Shown in pieces: positions 40,741-48,973 of a stretch of 59,169 nt of DNA. Both the position numbers and the translations under genes were made by a program. The stretch's first letter is position 1; each line of letters opens with the position of its first letter. This DNA is from DRVP01 sp964604045. GTDB lineage: Archaea; Thermoproteota; Bathyarchaeia; Bathyarchaeales; Bathycorpusculaceae. The stretch covers positions 1-59,169 of the forward strand of contig CAZRXM010000001.1 in assembly GCA_964604045.1 (NCBI GenBank), in the 5' to 3' direction. Under the pieces are notes generated by a model. That model saw only the letters and a list, made by a program, of their open reading frames with translations. It had not been told where the DNA came from and made no database searches.

Positions 40741-43211
40741 CCGAGACAAGATCGGAACTAGTTATATGGTTTGAAAACCTCAGGAAAACCGACATACCCC
40801 TAGTCGGCGGGAAAAACGCGAACCTAGGCGAAATGATGAACGTCGGCATCCCGGTGCCGCCGGGGTTCGCCATCACCGCCTACGCCTACAAAAGATTCAT
40901 AGAGGATGCAGGCATAGCGAATGACATTTTTAGAATTCTCAAAGAAGCCATCAGGGATTCCAGTGAACCAAAACATTTTGAAGAAGCTTCCAGAAAAATC
41001 CGCGCCCTAATTGAGTCAACGCCCGTGCCAAGGAACATTGAAAACGCCATAAGAGAGGCTTACCGTGAACTTTGCAGAAGGCTTGGTTTGGATAAAGTTC
41101 CTGTGGCTGTTAGGTCAAGCGCTACGGCTGAAGACTTGCCAGACGCTTCTTTCGCGGGTCAACAGGAAACCTATCTTAATGTTGTTGGCGAGGATGAAGT
41201 TCTCGAGAAAACAGTCAAATGCTGGTCCAGTCTCTTCACGCCCCGCGCCATATTCTATAGAATCCAGAAAGGCTTCGCCCACGAGAGGGTGCTCATAAGC
41301 GTAGGAGTTCAGAAAATGGTCAACGCGAAGGCAGCGGGCGTCATGTTCTCCATAAATCCGGTAACCGGCAACCCAAACCAGATAGTTATCGAGGGCAATT
41401 TCGGCTTGGGCGAATCCGTTGTTTCGGGCGCCGTCACCCCCGACGAGTTCATCGTCGACAAGCAAACCATGAAAATTGTTGGAAGGCGTATTGCCACCAA
41501 GAAAGTGATGACCGTCCAGGATCCAGCCACTGGCAGAACAGTTCAAGTTGAGGTACCTCCAGAAAAACAGAACATGCCTTGTTTGACGGATGAGGAAGTG
41601 TTGAAGCTTGCAGAGTTGGCGGCGAAAATTGAAAGGCACTACGGCAAACCCCAAGACATTGAGTGGGCTGTTGACGCTGACCTAAGCTTTCCAAGCAACA
41701 TCTTCATTGTCCAAGCAAGACCGGAAACTGTTTGGAGTTTAAGGGCCGAACTGCCGGAAAAAAGGGTTGAAACCTATTTGATGAAGCCCCTTGAAGAACT
41801 AAAGGTTGTTGTTAAAGGCATACCTGCCGGCAGGAGGGGCATAGGTGTCGGCGTGGCGAAGGTGGTTCTGAACCCTGAAGAGGCAGCTAAGCTTATGAGG
41901 AAAGGCGATATCCTCGTGACTGAAATGACAAATCCGGATTACGTGCCCTTTATGAAGCTTGCCAGCGCAATAGTAACTGACAAGGGCGGCGTAACATGCC
42001 ACGCGGCCATTGTGAGCCGTGAACTTGGCATACCGTGTATCGTTGGAGCGGAAAACGCTACAAAGGTTATGGTTTCTGGCAAAGAGTATACTGTTGATGC
42101 CAGAAGCGGTGTGGTTTATGAGGGTGTGGTTCCAACGTTAAAGACGGAAACCGCCGTGGCTTATGCTGGGTACGCCTCGTCCAGCGTTTTGGCGGATCCA
42201 ACTTCATACTTGCCTGTGACAGCCACCAAGATATACATGAACCTGGGCGTTCCAGAGAAAATCGAGGAGTACAAGCACTTGCCTTTTGAAGGAATAGGGC
42301 TTATGCGTATAGAGTTCATATTGGCCAGCTACATTGGTGAGCATCCGCTTTACCTAATTGAAATTGGGCAGAGCCAAAAGTTCGTTGACAAGCTTGCTGA
42401 GGGCATAGCCACTGTTGCCAGGGCTATTCAACCACGGCCTGTGGTTGTGCGTTTCAGCGACTTCAAAACCAACGAGTACCGCGAGTTGAAGGGCGGAGAG
42501 AAATACGAGATTTTCGAGGCTAACCCCATGCTTGGCTGGCGAGGTTGCAGCCGCTACATAAGCCCATGGTATGAGAAAGCTTTCCGTTTAGAATGTCAAG
42601 CCATAAGGAAGTGTCGCGAAGAATGGGGCCTCAAGAATGTTTGGGTGATGCTTCCAGTGGTTCGAACCCTTTGGGAGGCCAAAAGGGTGTTGGAGATTAT
42701 GCGGGAGGAAGGCTTAGAAAGGTCTAGGGATTTCAAGGTTTGGTTTATGGCTGAAACGCCATCTATAGCCATACTAGCCGACGAGTTTTCAAAGCTTTGC
42801 GACGGTTTCTCCATAGGCTCAAACGACATGACACAAGGTATACTGATGATAGACAGAGACTCTGAACGCTTAGGGCAGATGGGCTACTTCGACGAGCGGG
42901 ATCCAGCCGTAAAGCGCATAATAGCCCACCTGATAAAGGTGGCCCATGAAAACGGCTGCACAGTCTCTATATGCGGCGAAGCGCCTTCAAACATGCCGGA
43001 CTTCACAGAGTTTCTTGTGAGGGCTGGGATAGACAGCATTTCCGTGAACCCCGACGCTGTGGTGGCGACGAAGCATCTTGTGGCGAGCATAGAGCAGAAA
43101 ATAATTCTTGAAAGGCTTGCAGAGCAGTATGAGCGGACGCTGGGCCGCCAGGTCAAGAGGCCTAAAAACGACTGGGAATGGACGCCTAAATGGGATGAAA
43201 CCACAAAGTAG
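40737..43211 (+). CDS. ppsA: Phosphoenolpyruvate synthase
   Basis: An 824-residue PEP synthase converting pyruvate, ATP and water to PEP, AMP and phosphate. The N-terminal ATP-grasp domain has VPVAVRSSATAEDLPDASFAGQ as its hallmark region; the swivelling phosphohistidine domain has GGVTCHAAIVSRELGIP with the catalytic histidine near residue 422; the C-terminal barrel has FSIGSNDMTQ and the CGEAPSN active-site loop. With por it lets acetyl-CoA enter gluconeogenesis. Confidence 0.96.
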   Translation: MTETRSELVIWFENLRKTDIPLVGGKNANLGEMMNVGIPVPPGFAITAYAYKRFIEDAGIANDIFRILKEAIRDSSEPKHFEEASRKIRALIESTPVPRNIENAIREAYRELCRRLGLDKVPVAVRSSATAEDLPDASFAGQQETYLNVVGEDEVLEKTVKCWSSLFTPRAIFYRIQKGFAHERVLISVGVQKMVNAKAAGVMFSINPVTGNPNQIVIEGNFGLGESVVSGAVTPDEFIVDKQTMKIVGRRIATKKVMTVQDPATGRTVQVEVPPEKQNMPCLTDEEVLKLAELAAKIERHYGKPQDIEWAVDADLSFPSNIFIVQARPETVWSLRAELPEKRVETYLMKPLEELKVVVKGIPAGRRGIGVGVAKVVLNPEEAAKLMRKGDILVTEMTNPDYVPFMKLASAIVTDKGGVTCHAAIVSRELGIPCIVGAENATKVMVSGKEYTVDARSGVVYEGVVPTLKTETAVAYAGYASSSVLADPTSYLPVTATKIYMNLGVPEKIEEYKHLPFEGIGLMRIEFILASYIGEHPLYLIEIGQSQKFVDKLAEGIATVARAIQPRPVVVRFSDFKTNEYRELKGGEKYEIFEANPMLGWRGCSRYISPWYEKAFRLECQAIRKCREEWGLKNVWVMLPVVRTLWEAKRVLEIMREEGLERSRDFKVWFMAETPSIAILADEFSKLCDGFSIGSNDMTQGILMIDRDSERLGQMGYFDERDPAVKRIIAHLIKVAHENGCTVSICGEAPSNMPDFTEFLVRAGIDSISVNPDAVVATKHLVASIEQKIILERLAEQYERTLGRQVKRPKNDWEWTPKWDETTK

Positions 43212-43264
43212 CATTCAGTAGTTATCTTCATGCTTCATTTTGATGAAAAATGGAGGGCTCTGTT

Positions 43265-44260
43265 TTGAGGTTGTTTGACCTTGAAGAGGAGAGGCTGAAA
43301 CAGGAAATCGCGAGATACGAGGCTAAAAGAGTGTTGTTACAGCTTCCAGACGGCTTAAAAAGCGAGGCTCCGAGACTCGCGAAGATCGTTGAGAAGGCTG
43401 GAGCCATGCCCATTATTTCTGCAGACCCATGTTATGGAGCGTGCGACCTCGCGACGGCTGAAGCTGAAACCCTCGACGTCGACCTTATAGTCCATTATGG
43501 ACATACGAAGCTTCTTAAATACGAGAAGGTTCCAACGGTGTATGTTGAAGCAAGGGCGATGCTCAGCGTTGCAGAGGTTGTTGAGAAAGCCTTACCCATG
43601 ATGGAAGGTTGGAGCAGAGTTGGTTTAGCCACAACAGTCCAACACGTGCAGGCTTTAGATGAAGCCAAAGAGGTTCTAGTTCATGCTGGAAAAACAGTCA
43701 TGGTTGGAGATGCTGGACGCCTAAGCTATCCGGGGCAGGTTGTTGGTTGCGACTACAGCAACGCTAAATCCATCGCGGAGGACGTTGAAGGCTTCCTCTT
43801 CTTGGGAGGAGGACGTTTCCACGCTTTGGGTTTAGCCCTCGCCACTTTCAAGCCAACGGTTATAGCAGATCCTTTCGAGAAAAGGGCGTTTTTGATTGCT
43901 GAGGAGGTTGAACGCGTCCAGAAGCAACGTTGGGTAAGCATTCAGGAGGCGTTGAAGGCGAAAACTTTCGCAGTTCTTGTGGGGCTTAAGCCTGGACAGA
44001 AAAAGCTTGAAGAGGCAGCCGCCATTAGGGAGAAGCTTGAAAAGAGCGGTAAGGATGCCTACCTATTCGCTGTTAGAGAGATAATTCCGGAAACTGTCAT
44101 GAACTTTCCAACGGTTGACGCGTATGTGAATACGGCTTGCCCTAGGGTTTCACTTGACGAACCTTCCAAATTCATTAAGCCAATGCTCACGTTGAACGAG
44201 GCTTTGGTGGTGGTTGGAGAGCTTTCCTGGAGGGAACTCTGCAGAAAAGGTTTCCTCTAA
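43265..44260 (+). CDS. dph2: Diphthamide synthesis radical enzyme Dph2
   Basis: A 331-residue Dph2, the first enzyme of diphthamide synthesis on elongation factor 2; it uses a 4Fe-4S cluster for non-classical radical SAM chemistry. The cluster cysteines are visible: one in ADPCYGACD (about residue 56), one in QVVGCDYSN (about 162) and one in NTACPRVSLD (about 292). TTG 43265 lies seven bases after GGAGGG; an ATG at 43250 is an alternative. Confidence 0.94.
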   Translation: MRLFDLEEERLKQEIARYEAKRVLLQLPDGLKSEAPRLAKIVEKAGAMPIISADPCYGACDLATAEAETLDVDLIVHYGHTKLLKYEKVPTVYVEARAMLSVAEVVEKALPMMEGWSRVGLATTVQHVQALDEAKEVLVHAGKTVMVGDAGRLSYPGQVVGCDYSNAKSIAEDVEGFLFLGGGRFHALGLALATFKPTVIADPFEKRAFLIAEEVERVQKQRWVSIQEALKAKTFAVLVGLKPGQKKLEEAAAIREKLEKSGKDAYLFAVREIIPETVMNFPTVDAYVNTACPRVSLDEPSKFIKPMLTLNEALVVVGELSWRELCRKGFL

Positions 44261-44336
44261 ACTTTCACGGTAACGATGTCTTGGAAAGGTTTATTGGTCC
44301 GTTTATTAATTCCTAGCCCTTGCAGTCGGTGCCGAA

Positions 44337-44924
44337 ATGAGTTCGCAGACAAAAAAGCGCGACAGCGGACAACTTGTTTTGCCAGGAGAGCCTCTGGGCG
44401 TTATTGAGGAGTTTATCCCAGACTCCGGTACCTACGTCAAAGACGGAGTCATCTACTCGAAGGTCGTTGGAAGGGCGCTTATAGATTACACTAACAAGCG
44501 CGTGTCCGTTTTTCCCGTGACTCAGGGGGCAAAGGTGCCGAAAGTTGGAAGCATAGTCGTCGGTCAAGTTTCAAGCGTTCAGACGCAGTTGGCCACTGTC
44601 AGAATTTTCAAAATTGGTAGGCATGTGCTTTCGGGGTTTTTCACAGGCTTGCTCCATGTCGCAGATGCGCAGGCGCGGTTCACGGAGTCTATGTTTGATG
44701 TTTGCAAGCCGGGCGACATAATCAGGGCTAAAGTTGTAAGTGACAAGAATAGGCTGTACTACTTGACCACCAAGGACAGAAGTTTAGGGATTTTATACGC
44801 CTTCTGCTCTAAATGCGGTGATGTTCTGCAACAGCAGAGAGGGCGAGGTGGTTTGAGGTGCCCAAGATGTGGAAATGTTGAAAAGAGAAAGACTGCAATA
44901 GATTATGGCAAGGGAATAATATAG
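44337..44924 (+). CDS. csl4: Exosome subunit Csl4
   Basis: A 195-residue RNA-binding cap subunit of the archaeal exosome: N-terminal domain (VLPGEPLGVIEEFIPDSGTY), a central S1 domain (about 65-150, GSIVVGQVSSVQTQLATVRI) and a C-terminal zinc ribbon (CSKCGD, CPRCGN). Other exosome subunits are not in this window. Confidence 0.94.
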   Translation: MSSQTKKRDSGQLVLPGEPLGVIEEFIPDSGTYVKDGVIYSKVVGRALIDYTNKRVSVFPVTQGAKVPKVGSIVVGQVSSVQTQLATVRIFKIGRHVLSGFFTGLLHVADAQARFTESMFDVCKPGDIIRAKVVSDKNRLYYLTTKDRSLGILYAFCSKCGDVLQQQRGRGGLRCPRCGNVEKRKTAIDYGKGII

Positions 44925-44941
44925 CACAGGAGTGTTGTAGT

Positions 44942-45223
44942 TTGAAGGTTAACGTGTTGAAGAGGGCGGAGAACGAGCTTAAAATAGAGGTTGAAGGAGT
45001 TGGGCATACTCTCTGTAACCTTCTCCAGAAGAAGCTTTTAGAGGATGAAAACGTGGATATGGCAGGCTACGACATACCCCACCCGCTGGCTTCAAACCCC
45101 ATCATATACGTGCGGACTAAAGGTGGGGTAAAACCGGAGGAAGCCTTACGGAGGGCTGTGGAGAAACTTTTAGAGTTAAGCGACGAGTTTGGCAGAGAGT
45201 TGGAGAAAGCTCTCAAAAAGTGA
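44942..45223 (+). CDS. rpoL: RNA polymerase subunit L (Rpb11)
   Basis: A 93-residue Rpb11 homologue that dimerises with RpoD in the assembly platform. Signature: GVGHTLCNLLQKKLLEDENV, then AGYDIPHPLASNPIIYVRT. It starts at TTG behind GGAGTG, 17 bases after csl4. Its end overlaps the opposing RNase III-like gene by 11 bases. Confidence 0.95.
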   Translation: MKVNVLKRAENELKIEVEGVGHTLCNLLQKKLLEDENVDMAGYDIPHPLASNPIIYVRTKGGVKPEEALRRAVEKLLELSDEFGRELEKALKK

Positions 45224-45605
45224 CTTTCTCCCTTATTTTTAAGAGCAGCTGAGTGAAGCCGTCTACCAAGTTTTCGGCTTCGGCTAGGATGGTCACACAC
45301 TCTTCCAGTGTGACGTGTTTTTTGAGCCAAGCATAGGCTATGAGGGCTTCCGCTGCATCAGCCATCATGTGGCTTGAAACCCTTGAGGGCATGAATTCCC
45401 GTAAGCCAGCCTTTCGAATAGCCTCCTTAAGAACAGCGCCTCGAACCTTTGCTCCTGAAGGTCGTCCCCTCCTTTTTGACAAGGCCAGCGAATAGGTGAA
45501 GTTTATGAGGGCGTCGCCTAAAGCCGCCAGCTTGTGGTCTGTTAAAACCTCTTTTAGGCTTTTGTAGTTTTTCGCAAAGGATAATTGGTTTCTGAAATCG
45601 CTCAA
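45213..45605 (-). CDS. Stand-alone RNase III-like domain protein
   Basis: A 130-residue all-helical protein with the two RNase III signature helices: HKLAALGDALINFTYSLAL and MADAAEALIAYAWLKK. These align with ERLEFLGD and GDxxEALIGA of RNase III: D31, D83 and E86 keep three catalytic acidic residues, while the first glutamate is replaced by H24. No double-stranded RNA-binding domain is present, as in bacterial Mini-III. It could process rRNA or tRNA precursors. The start is TTG 45605. Confidence 0.75.
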   Translation of the reverse strand: MSDFRNQLSFAKNYKSLKEVLTDHKLAALGDALINFTYSLALSKRRGRPSGAKVRGAVLKEAIRKAGLREFMPSRVSSHMMADAAEALIAYAWLKKHVTLEECVTILAEAENLVDGFTQLLLKIREKVTF

Positions 45606-45631
45606 GTCGATCCATCCGTGTTAGGTTCTAG

Positions 45632-45639
45632 TTTATATC
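45632..45639 (+). promoter_or_regulatory. TATA box of the APH-type kinase gene
   Basis: TTTATATC lies 41 bases before the ATG at 45681 and overlaps the upstream region of the divergent RNase III-like gene. It supports 45681 over the longer frame beginning at 45585. Confidence 0.5.
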
Positions 45640-45680
45640 TTGGTTGCGCGTTCTTATGCGTGTTGGCTGAGTGTTTGAAC

Positions 45681-46808
45681 ATGGATTGGGAAGGAAAAAG
45701 CCTGATGGGGTATACTTTTCCCGAGGAGGCCCTTCGTCGATACCTTTCCGGCTTGTTCGGGGTTGATGTGGAAATCTGCGGTGTCTGGAGGCTTGGTTGC
45801 GAAAGGGCTGAGGGTGTTAAGGACTTGAAGGGTTTCGGCTACGGAGTTCCATACGTCGTAGAGTTTAGGGTTAAAGGCGAGGTTAAGCGGGTTGTTTTGG
45901 AAACCATGCGGCCTGAAGGCTTCGGGCATGACTATCCTTCTGACAGGGCGCAGGTTCTACTCTGGCAGCATTCAGCCTTCAACAAGCTTCCTAGGCATGT
46001 GCGCTCCGTGGACGTTGGCGCTTTCACGGTTGATGGGAAGGGCTTAAAGTCTCTAGGTGACTGCGGCGAGTTCTTCCTTTTAACCGAGTATGTGGAGGGA
46101 ACCCTTTATCACGTTGACTTAGACCGCATTAGGACGACGGGTGAAATGACAAGCTTAGATGAGGAACGTTGTATAGCGCTTTCCAACTACCTTGTCCAAA
46201 TTCACAGCGTCAAAAGGGAGGCGCCTTGGCTTTACGTGAGGAGAGCTCGGGAGCTTGTTGGACACGGCGAATGCATAATGGGTATGTTAGACAGCTACCC
46301 ACCGGGGTTAGATTTTGTCCGAGAAAGCGACCTAATCGATATAGAAAGGGACTGTGTCGTGTGGCGGTGGAGGCTGAAACGTAAAGCCCACAGACTTAGC
46401 CAAGTGCACGGCGACTTCCACCCGTGGAACGTGATGTTCCATGAAGGTGCGGATTTCACTGTTTTGGACAGAAGCAGAGGCGAGTGGGGCGAGCCGGCGG
46501 ACGACGTCACAGCCATGACAATCAACTACATCTTTTATTCTCTGCAGAAATATGGGGAGTTGGCTGGTGTCTTTGAGAGGCTCTTTAGGCTTTTTTGGGA
46601 AAACTACCTTATGAAGACAAATGACTGGGAGATTTTGGAGGTTGTTCAACCCTTCTATGCTTGGCGAGGCTTGGTGGTGGCCTCCCCTATATGGTATCCA
46701 GGTCTAAGCCGCGATGTGAGGGTTAAACTGCTCAATTTTGTGCGGAACGTTCTACGCCACGAAAAGTTTGACTTGGATTCCGTGAACACCTATATACGGT
46801 CCAGTTAA
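45681..46808 (+). CDS. Aminoglycoside phosphotransferase-fold kinase
   Basis: About 375 residues with the APH/choline-kinase fold. The Brenner motif HGDFHPWNVMF is at about residues 243-253 and the metal-binding aspartate follows in TVLDRSRGEWGEPADDV, where the usual D-F-G/S is DRS. A nucleotide-lobe segment precedes it (VPYVVEFRVKGEVKRVVLETM). The substrate is unknown; archaeal members are not linked to antibiotic resistance. The longer frame from 45585 reads through the divergent gene's start and is unlikely. Confidence 0.82.
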   Translation: MDWEGKSLMGYTFPEEALRRYLSGLFGVDVEICGVWRLGCERAEGVKDLKGFGYGVPYVVEFRVKGEVKRVVLETMRPEGFGHDYPSDRAQVLLWQHSAFNKLPRHVRSVDVGAFTVDGKGLKSLGDCGEFFLLTEYVEGTLYHVDLDRIRTTGEMTSLDEERCIALSNYLVQIHSVKREAPWLYVRRARELVGHGECIMGMLDSYPPGLDFVRESDLIDIERDCVVWRWRLKRKAHRLSQVHGDFHPWNVMFHEGADFTVLDRSRGEWGEPADDVTAMTINYIFYSLQKYGELAGVFERLFRLFWENYLMKTNDWEILEVVQPFYAWRGLVVASPIWYPGLSRDVRVKLLNFVRNVLRHEKFDLDSVNTYIRSS

Positions 46809-46851
46809 CCAGAGGAAGTTACCGTCGGGTGGAGAAAAACTCTTAAATGGT

Positions 46852-47283
46852 ATGGAAATGGCTGTGAAAGGGGTTTACGTACTAGAAGTCCAATTAAGCC
46901 GAGACAAAAACGTTAGAGTAGGCTCTTTGGGAACAATTTATTTTAGGGCGGGTTTATACGCCTATGTCGGCTCCGCCCAAAACAACCTTGAAAAGCGTTT
47001 AAAGAGGCATTTCGGGAAGGCTGCGAAGAGGAGGTTTTGGCACATTGACTATCTTTTGGCTGAGGACTGCGTGAAAGCTTTGAAAGCCTACTTTAAGGAG
47101 GCTGGTAAACCCGAAGAGTGTTCAACGGCGCGGAAGCTAGCCGAACACGGTTTCCCGGTGAAAGGTTTTGGGTGTTCAGATTGCAAGTGTGAAAGCCACC
47201 TCTTCATGTTTGAAAGCCAAAGCCTCCTGGATGAAGTTTGTTCCAAGCTTAAATTCAAACCTTTCCAGCTATCTTGCCAGTGA
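46852..47283 (+). CDS. DUF123 protein (GIY-YIG nuclease-like)
   Basis: A 143-residue DUF123 protein, a degenerate GIY-YIG-fold family. Diagnostic parts are KGVYVLEVQL, LYAYVGSAQNNLEKRLKRHF (the GIY-YIG region), RFWHIDYLL and a CSTARKLAEHG segment with GCSDCKCESHLF. A nuclease role is inferred from the fold only. It overlaps the opposing phosphoesterase gene by 15 bases. Confidence 0.88.
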   Translation: MEMAVKGVYVLEVQLSRDKNVRVGSLGTIYFRAGLYAYVGSAQNNLEKRLKRHFGKAAKRRFWHIDYLLAEDCVKALKAYFKEAGKPEECSTARKLAEHGFPVKGFGCSDCKCESHLFMFESQSLLDEVCSKLKFKPFQLSCQ

Positions 47284-48045
47284 GTCGCTGCACTGGGAAA
47301 CGTCTGTCGACTGGAGAATTTCCCGCCTCTTAACAACCTCTTCGAAGCTTATGTAGTCTCCGCCAACAATTTTCAGCTTCGCCTCAATTTTTCGGTTTTT
47401 TAATTCTATGACATTGTAGGAGTTGAGGAAAAACCCCCGAAGCTTTTCGCATGAAACGCTTCCAGCGTGAATTACCTGCATGTCTTCAATTCGCCACCTC
47501 CATGGTCTATGCCTATGCCCACACAGAACCAGGTCCGCCCTAGCCTTTACAAGGCTTCTGAGAACGTCGCCTGCATCCACTATTGTAATTTGGTCTGCGC
47601 CCGTATCGGGCACGGGGATTAGGTGGTGGTGTATAGCCACAATCTTTAGGTGGTCTTTATAGTGTTCAAGGGTGTTCTCCAACCAAAGGTTCTGCCGGTG
47701 TCCAACCTCGCCGTCGTCTCTGTCTGGTCGGGCGCTGCTCAAGACTATTATCACGGCGTCGTCGATCTCGGTGACCTGGTTGAAGGGGAAGAACTGTTTG
47801 AAGAGCAGGTAGCCCGTAGACCGGTAGTCGTGGTTTCCGCTTATGTAGATGACGTTTTTAGCCTCCAAACGTTTAAACTCGTCGGCCGCCATCTTAAACT
47901 CGGATAAAATGCCGTTCTCCGTTATGTCGCCCGTCACTACCACAACGTCCGGGGACAAGGCATTGATCTCGTCTACGGCTGTTCGGAAACTCCCGTAATT
48001 AAACATTGGGCCACAGTGGACGTCTGAAATCTGAACAATAAGCAT
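47269..48045 (-). CDS. Calcineurin-like metallophosphoesterase
   Basis: A 258-residue phosphoesterase with all five blocks: QISDVHCGP, VVTGDITENG, ISGNHDYRS, AIHHHL and LCGHRHRPW. It most resembles Icc-type cyclic-nucleotide or DNA-repair phosphoesterases; substrate unknown. The ATG at 48045 follows GGTGG; the frame extends to 48108. Confidence 0.88.
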   Translation of the reverse strand: MLIVQISDVHCGPMFNYGSFRTAVDEINALSPDVVVVTGDITENGILSEFKMAADEFKRLEAKNVIYISGNHDYRSTGYLLFKQFFPFNQVTEIDDAVIIVLSSARPDRDDGEVGHRQNLWLENTLEHYKDHLKIVAIHHHLIPVPDTGADQITIVDAGDVLRSLVKARADLVLCGHRHRPWRWRIEDMQVIHAGSVSCEKLRGFFLNSYNVIELKNRKIEAKLKIVGGDYISFEEVVKRREILQSTDVSQCSDSLAR

Positions 48046-48151
48046 GACAACCACCTTGAAACAACATTCAACAATGAAAGGGTGATAAGTTATTTCAGCA
48101 ACACCCATTTAAGACTGTTTCGCAACAAACCCCTGTCTGGAAGCGGCCGGA

Positions 48152-48709
48152 TTGCGCGACGGCTGGTGTGTCTGGATTACAGGACTGCCGGGAAGCGGCA
48201 AATCCACGGTGGCTGAAACCCTAGTTAGGTTTCTGCTCCAAAGGGGGATCCGTGCCCAACTTCTATCCTCAGATGAGCTGAGGAAGGTTTTGACTCCGAA
48301 GCCAACCTACTCGCTGGAGGAACGTGACATGGTTTACGCAACTCTGGTTTACATCGCGAAACTGTTGACGCAAAACGACGTGAACGTAGTGATCGACGCC
48401 ACCGGAAACCTAAGGCGTTACAGAGACAACGCTAGGAAACAGATCACCAAATTCATGGAAGCCTACCTTGAATGCCCCCTTGAAGTCTGCATTGAACGGG
48501 AGTCAAAAAGAACCGAAACCCATTACGCTCCACAACAAATATACAAAAGGGCTTTAGAGGGCAGAGCACCCACGGTGCCAGGCATAGGTCAACCCTACGA
48601 ACCACCCATAAACCCAGAAGTAACAGTCAACACCGCTCAACACACGCCAGAACAGGCAGCCCAAAAAATACTGGAGGCCATACTGTGTAAGTGGTACACG
48701 AAAACCTAG
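48152..48709 (+). CDS. Adenylylsulfate kinase-like P-loop kinase
   Basis: A 185-residue CysC-family kinase. The P-loop is GLPGSGKSTVAETL (residues 11-24), followed by LLSSDELRKVLTP, VVIDATGNLRRYRDNAR, PLEVCIERESK and the family's PYEPP near the C-terminus. The usual RDPKGLYxKA stretch is altered (ERESKRTETHYAPQQIYKRA), and no ATP sulfurylase or sulfate genes are nearby, so it may phosphorylate something other than adenylylsulfate. The start is TTG 48152. Confidence 0.78.
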   Translation: MRDGWCVWITGLPGSGKSTVAETLVRFLLQRGIRAQLLSSDELRKVLTPKPTYSLEERDMVYATLVYIAKLLTQNDVNVVIDATGNLRRYRDNARKQITKFMEAYLECPLEVCIERESKRTETHYAPQQIYKRALEGRAPTVPGIGQPYEPPINPEVTVNTAQHTPEQAAQKILEAILCKWYTKT

Positions 48710-48711
48710 AG

Positions 48712-48728
48712 GAGACTGGAACAGTCTC
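48712..48728 (+). terminator. Hairpin directly after the kinase gene
   Basis: GAGACTG, loop GAA, CAGTCTC: a perfect 7-bp stem two bases after the stop codon. Further downstream CCCAT/ATGGG (about 48744-48762) could form a second hairpin before the gap. No U tract, so terminator function is tentative. Confidence 0.5.
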
Positions 48729-48769
48729 AAATATGCCCTGACGTTCCCATCTTTTATGGGCAGAAAACT

Positions 48770-48869
48770 NNNNNNNNNNNNNNNNNNNNNNNNNNNNNNN
48801 NNNNNNNNNNNNNNNNNNNNNNNNNNNNNNNNNNNNNNNNNNNNNNNNNNNNNNNNNNNNNNNNNNNNN
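48770..48869. other. Assembly gap (100 Ns)
   Basis: Exactly 100 Ns, a placeholder length. Unlike the gap at 25516 the flanks share no repeat, so real sequence of unknown length may be missing between the APS-kinase-like gene and the L3 operon. In many archaea a SPOUT methyltransferase gene sits just upstream of L3; it is not seen here. Confidence 0.95.
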
Positions 48870-48925
48870 CAACTAAAATCGACATGAAGAGAAAAGCCCT
48901 ATAACGAGGGACAAACAACGGTAAT

Positions 48926-48934
48926 GTTTATAAC
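48926..48934 (+). promoter_or_regulatory. TATA box of the L3 operon
   Basis: GTTTATAAC, 39 bases before the ATG of rpl3, in the short stretch between the gap and the operon. It implies that the operon starts with L3 and is not read through from the kinase gene. Confidence 0.6.
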
Positions 48935-48973
48935 CTTAATGCTTATTTCCTAGAAGACGCGAAGCGGAGAACA

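Noticed and set aside
45681..46808. Aminoglycoside resistance gene
   Set aside because: The fold is shared with many small-molecule kinases; nothing in the context indicates mobility or resistance.
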